DNA of 64,000 bases from Nipponacmea schrenckii (lineage: Eukaryota; Mollusca; Gastropoda; Lottiidae), in the NCBI GenBank assembly GCA_030562195.1, contig JAUJPP010000005.1, positions 27,949,106 through 28,013,105 of the forward strand, in the 5' to 3' direction. This document shows positions 61,141-64,000 of this stretch, one piece after another. A model generated the notes under the pieces. The model did no database searches. It saw only the letters and a list, made by a program, of their open reading frames with translations, and was not told the origin of the DNA. Both the position numbers and the translations under genes were made by a program. Position 1 is the first letter of the stretch. Every line of letters starts with the position of its first letter.

Positions 61141-62474
61141 TTGCATGTGTGCCGCAAATTTAGTTCCTTAACAAGTGATCAAAAATCAGAATCCATAAGA
61201 AAGAAGGGATTATGTTATGGATGTCTGAATCCTGGGCATCTTAAAGCAAATTGTACAAACTATGGATGGTCTAAATGTCAAAAATGTGATAGAAAACATC
61301 CTACCATCTTACATGATCCAAGTAAAGATGTATGTGACAATCAAACTAAAACTATATCTGGTTGTGCATTGACTGTGAATACAAACAGAACAGACATAGT
61401 GTGTGACCCTTTAATGTCAGTCGCTCCAGTACGTGTAAATTCTAAATTAAGTGGACAACTGTTACAACTTATGCGTTTATTGACCAAGGATCAAGTTCTG
61501 GATTTGTTACGTAAGAACTTAAGAATCAACTCGGACTACGTGGTAAGAGTATTAGTGTAGCTGTCAAAACTTTGAATTTAAAGACCATTATGAAAACTGA
61601 ACGCACATTGGATAGTATTGAAATCAGTGACATTGATGGTGAATCTTATTTTGAATTACCACCTGCTTATTTACAAGATAAAATGCCTGTGTCTACATCT
61701 GATGCACCCACTCAAACGGACTTAAATGCTTATGAACATTTAAAGAATATTAAAATACCAAATGTGAAAGACATTGATATACCAAGAGTTTCTCTAATGA
61801 TTGGTATAAACGTACCAGCTGTTATCACACCAATACAGGTAGCTACTGGAAAGATAGGAGAACCGTATGGAATCAAATCACCAATAGGATGGCTATTCTA
61901 TGGATTTCAGGGAAAACTAAATCAAGTAAACAGGATAAATTTTTGCAATATTATCAAAACTTAGACTCTCAAGTGAAGTACTTTTTCAATCTTGAATTCA
62001 ATGAACGATTAAGTGACACCAAATCTTGTTTATCCAAAGAAGACAAGGAATTCATTAGGATCTTAGATCAATCCGTTGAACTAAAACAAGGACATTACGA
62101 AATGAAATTGCCCTTACGTGATTCAAACACTGTTGTACCAAACAACAAACTTCAAGCTGAAATTTACAAGCCAATGAGCTGTTATTAGAACAATATAACA
62201 ATTTCATGCAAAACTTAGTTGAGAAAAACTATTGTGAATTAGTACCACAAAAGGAAATCAATAGGAAAGACGGTCGTGTATTTTTTCATCCGCATCACCC
62301 GTTGTCAATCCAAAAAAAGCCAAACAAAGTGCGAGTAGTCTTTAACTGCCCTGTAATGCACCGTGACACTTCATTGAACAATTTACTATTGCATGGACCT
62401 GACCTTAGAAACTCGTTACTAGGTGTACTCCTCTGACGGAGACAAGAACCCATCGCGGTGATGGCTGATATAGA
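61141..62474 (+). pseudogene. BEL/Pao zinc fingers, protease and polymerase start
   Basis: LCYGCLNPGHLKANC and CQKCDRKHPTILH are the BEL/Pao fingers. The protease DQGSSSGF box is at 61482-61505 in a shifted frame, with an in-frame TAA at 61512-61514. MIGINVPAVITP, KIGEPYGIKSPIGWLFYGF follow (DUF1758-type end). The polymerase begins with FFNLEFNERLSDTK and continues, after another break near 62180, through NLVEKNYCELVPQ, HPHHPLSIQKKPNKVRVVFN and LLLHGPDLRNSLLGVL, and is then cut by the assembly gap at the MADIE phrase. The copy is inactive; at least three frame breaks and one stop. Confidence 0.85.
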
Positions 62475-62974
62475 NNNNNNNNNNNNNNNNNNNNNNNNNN
62501 NNNNNNNNNNNNNNNNNNNNNNNNNNNNNNNNNNNNNNNNNNNNNNNNNNNNNNNNNNNNNNNNNNNNNNNNNNNNNNNNNNNNNNNNNNNNNNNNNNNN
62601 NNNNNNNNNNNNNNNNNNNNNNNNNNNNNNNNNNNNNNNNNNNNNNNNNNNNNNNNNNNNNNNNNNNNNNNNNNNNNNNNNNNNNNNNNNNNNNNNNNNN
62701 NNNNNNNNNNNNNNNNNNNNNNNNNNNNNNNNNNNNNNNNNNNNNNNNNNNNNNNNNNNNNNNNNNNNNNNNNNNNNNNNNNNNNNNNNNNNNNNNNNNN
62801 NNNNNNNNNNNNNNNNNNNNNNNNNNNNNNNNNNNNNNNNNNNNNNNNNNNNNNNNNNNNNNNNNNNNNNNNNNNNNNNNNNNNNNNNNNNNNNNNNNNN
62901 NNNNNNNNNNNNNNNNNNNNNNNNNNNNNNNNNNNNNNNNNNNNNNNNNNNNNNNNNNNNNNNNNNNNNNNNNN
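62475..62974. other. Assembly gap of 500 N
   Basis: Exactly 500 unknown bases, a placeholder length, so real distance is unknown. Order and orientation of the left (BEL/Pao) and right (P-element) sides rest on scaffolding. Confidence 0.98.
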
Positions 62975-63688
62975 CCTTTTGCTCTAATTTGTGAAAAGAA
63001 ATTTTCTAAACAGTCTTGATTGATACGACCACTTAGTATGAATTTGAAATTACTCTCAGATAAAAGTTCCTTTGACAGCATATCGATTCCATTTAAACAC
63101 AGCAACAGTGCATCAAAACATGGCTGTACAATTAGGTTATCATTTTTCTTCACTCGCCATTTTCCAACTGTCTGCTTGAATCCTTCTATTTTACAGATAT
63201 CTTCCTCGGAGGCTTTAATTGGTTTGCTTGTTGAATTTCAAAAAAGTCAAAAATGTCATTTATTTGTTTTAGTAAATTTGCTGTAGATGCAGCCGAGGGT
63301 TCCAACTTTCCCAAGCTCACTAGAGTATGCATACCTGCATAGACAGTGTGTGAGCAAACTTGTGCAGCTAGGTTCACCTGAAATTATAGAGAAACAACAG
63401 TATAATTTTCTAAAGACGGTTAGCTTTATTATAACTTCCTAAAAATTGTGAGGAAACTCATCTTTAAGTCTATTGCAGAGAAATATCTGAGAAAAACTAT
63501 TTACTGACAGTTGCAAAATCATCTGCAAATAATATTCCCTACAAACTTGGAGAAAAAAACAATGTAATTACCCTCATAGGTGAAAATGGTGGCAAATAAA
63601 TATGCTTTGTTGTCAGTTTAGGAGCCATGCGGACAGGAAGACTTTTGTCAAACTTATAAAAATTTTCCACATCCTTCCATGAAGCCGT
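62975..63688 (-). pseudogene. P-element/THAP9-like transposase, C-terminal exons
   Basis: Exon 63688-63572 (acceptor TTTATTTCAG, donor GTAATT) reads TASWKDVENFYKFDKSLPVR, then PKLTTKHIYLPPFSPMR. The next exon starts at 63377 (acceptor CAG) with VNLAAQVCSHTVYAGMHTLV and LEPSAASTANLLKQINDIFD, meets a one-base frame change near 63240, and continues ASEEDICKIEGFKQTVGKWR and FILSGRINQDCLENFFSQIR to the gap. These are the P-element/THAP9 RNase-H-like C-terminal blocks (LAAQVFSHTVA.GM, LTSRLNQDCLENLFS). The THAP domain and first catalytic parts lie outside the visible sequence. Confidence 0.82.
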
Positions 63689-64000
63689 CTGAAATAAATA
63701 TTCATAAGGCCATACAAAGTAAATTGTCTGTTTTACAGGCCTCGCGCGCTCCGGTAAAATACCCCGCGCTCCAAAACTATTTATTGACATTTTGGAATAA
63801 TTAATAAATAATGCGCGCGCGTCTCCAAAATTGTGTGTAAATAGTTATTTCCCCGTTCCCGAAAATATTTTTTACCATAATTATCTCCCTTGACGTTTAA
63901 CGAAAAACCGGAAGTGGCTTAGAATGCGTTTTTCATCACCGATAAAAAGATTTTCTTCTACAACTTTAAACTGAAATTGATTCTGATACAATTTAACGTT
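63689..64000. other. Window end, intron or upstream DNA of the P-like gene
   Basis: No further coding blocks. GCGCGCGCG and CCGGAAGTGG stand out from the AT-rich surroundings. ACCGGAAGTG matches the ETS core that often marks animal promoters, which is suggestive only. Confidence 0.3.

Noticed and set aside
62419..63153. Continuous coding frame across the 500-N gap
   Set aside because: Unknown bases were simply read through; only the P-like end is real.

Overview
The window looks like a piece of a mollusc (lophotrochozoan) nuclear genome. It is AT-rich. Its host genes have GT/AG introns. It carries the GGGCAATAACT / CAAGTTTCATCAAAATC / GGACGGACGGACGG repeat family that I associate with molluscan genomes, and a broad animal mix of transposable elements (Penelope-like, LINE, Ty3, BEL/Pao, hAT, piggyBac, P). 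I cannot name the species.

Left third (1-23 kb), the genic part. The last exon of an unidentified plus-strand gene (61-241) faces the 3' end of a large minus-strand type I polyketide synthase (1133-10810, 8 exons, 2,601 residues predicted, reading frame closed through every splice). Its order is KS-AT-DH-structural KR-degenerate ER-KR-ACP-condensation-like domain, then a tail of about 90 residues built from a small repeated exon. All KS, DH, KR and ACP active-site residues and the condensation HHxxxD motif are present. The ER has lost its cofactor loop. This layout resembles the fungal LovB type (dead ER plus terminal condensation domain). A 335-bp fold-back element lies just upstream of its first coding exon. 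Head-to-head with it, 8 kb away, is a three-exon, 12-TM Patched-domain (RND/sterol-sensing) gene of 860 residues (19089-22277, plus strand). Between them lie LINE and Penelope-like fragments and tandem repeats.

Middle (23-36 kb). Decayed repeats and a piggyBac fragment lead into a dead Ty3-type LTR element on the minus strand (26510-35952). It has been split by a younger, almost complete Ty3-like element with 209-bp LTRs differing at about one base (27552-32982), and also by a fragment resembling a MULE/FLYWCH transposase C-terminus.

Right (37-59 kb). A tandem segmental duplication (37031-42252 and 42253-48446) consists of two satellite-like arrays, a duplicated 67-nt exon-like sequence and the 3' end of an L1/Tx1-like LINE. 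One stretch of it (about 43.52-44.53 kb) looks like unpolished read sequence. The longer LINE copy (47762-59175) is interrupted next to its reverse-transcriptase ADD motif by a 7,011-bp hAT element with 8-bp target-site duplications. That hAT is in turn interrupted inside its transposase by a 3,029-bp element with 31-bp perfect inverted termini, a 4-bp ATAT duplication and an intact 743-residue DDD-like protein (possibly Sola superfamily).

Right end (59.8-64 kb). A broken BEL/Pao gag-pol lies on the plus strand, followed by a 500-N scaffold gap and a spliced, broken P-element/THAP9-like transposase on the minus strand. Apart from the two host genes and the two terminal or duplicated exons, nearly everything recognisable is mobile-element debris. 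No RNA genes were recognised.
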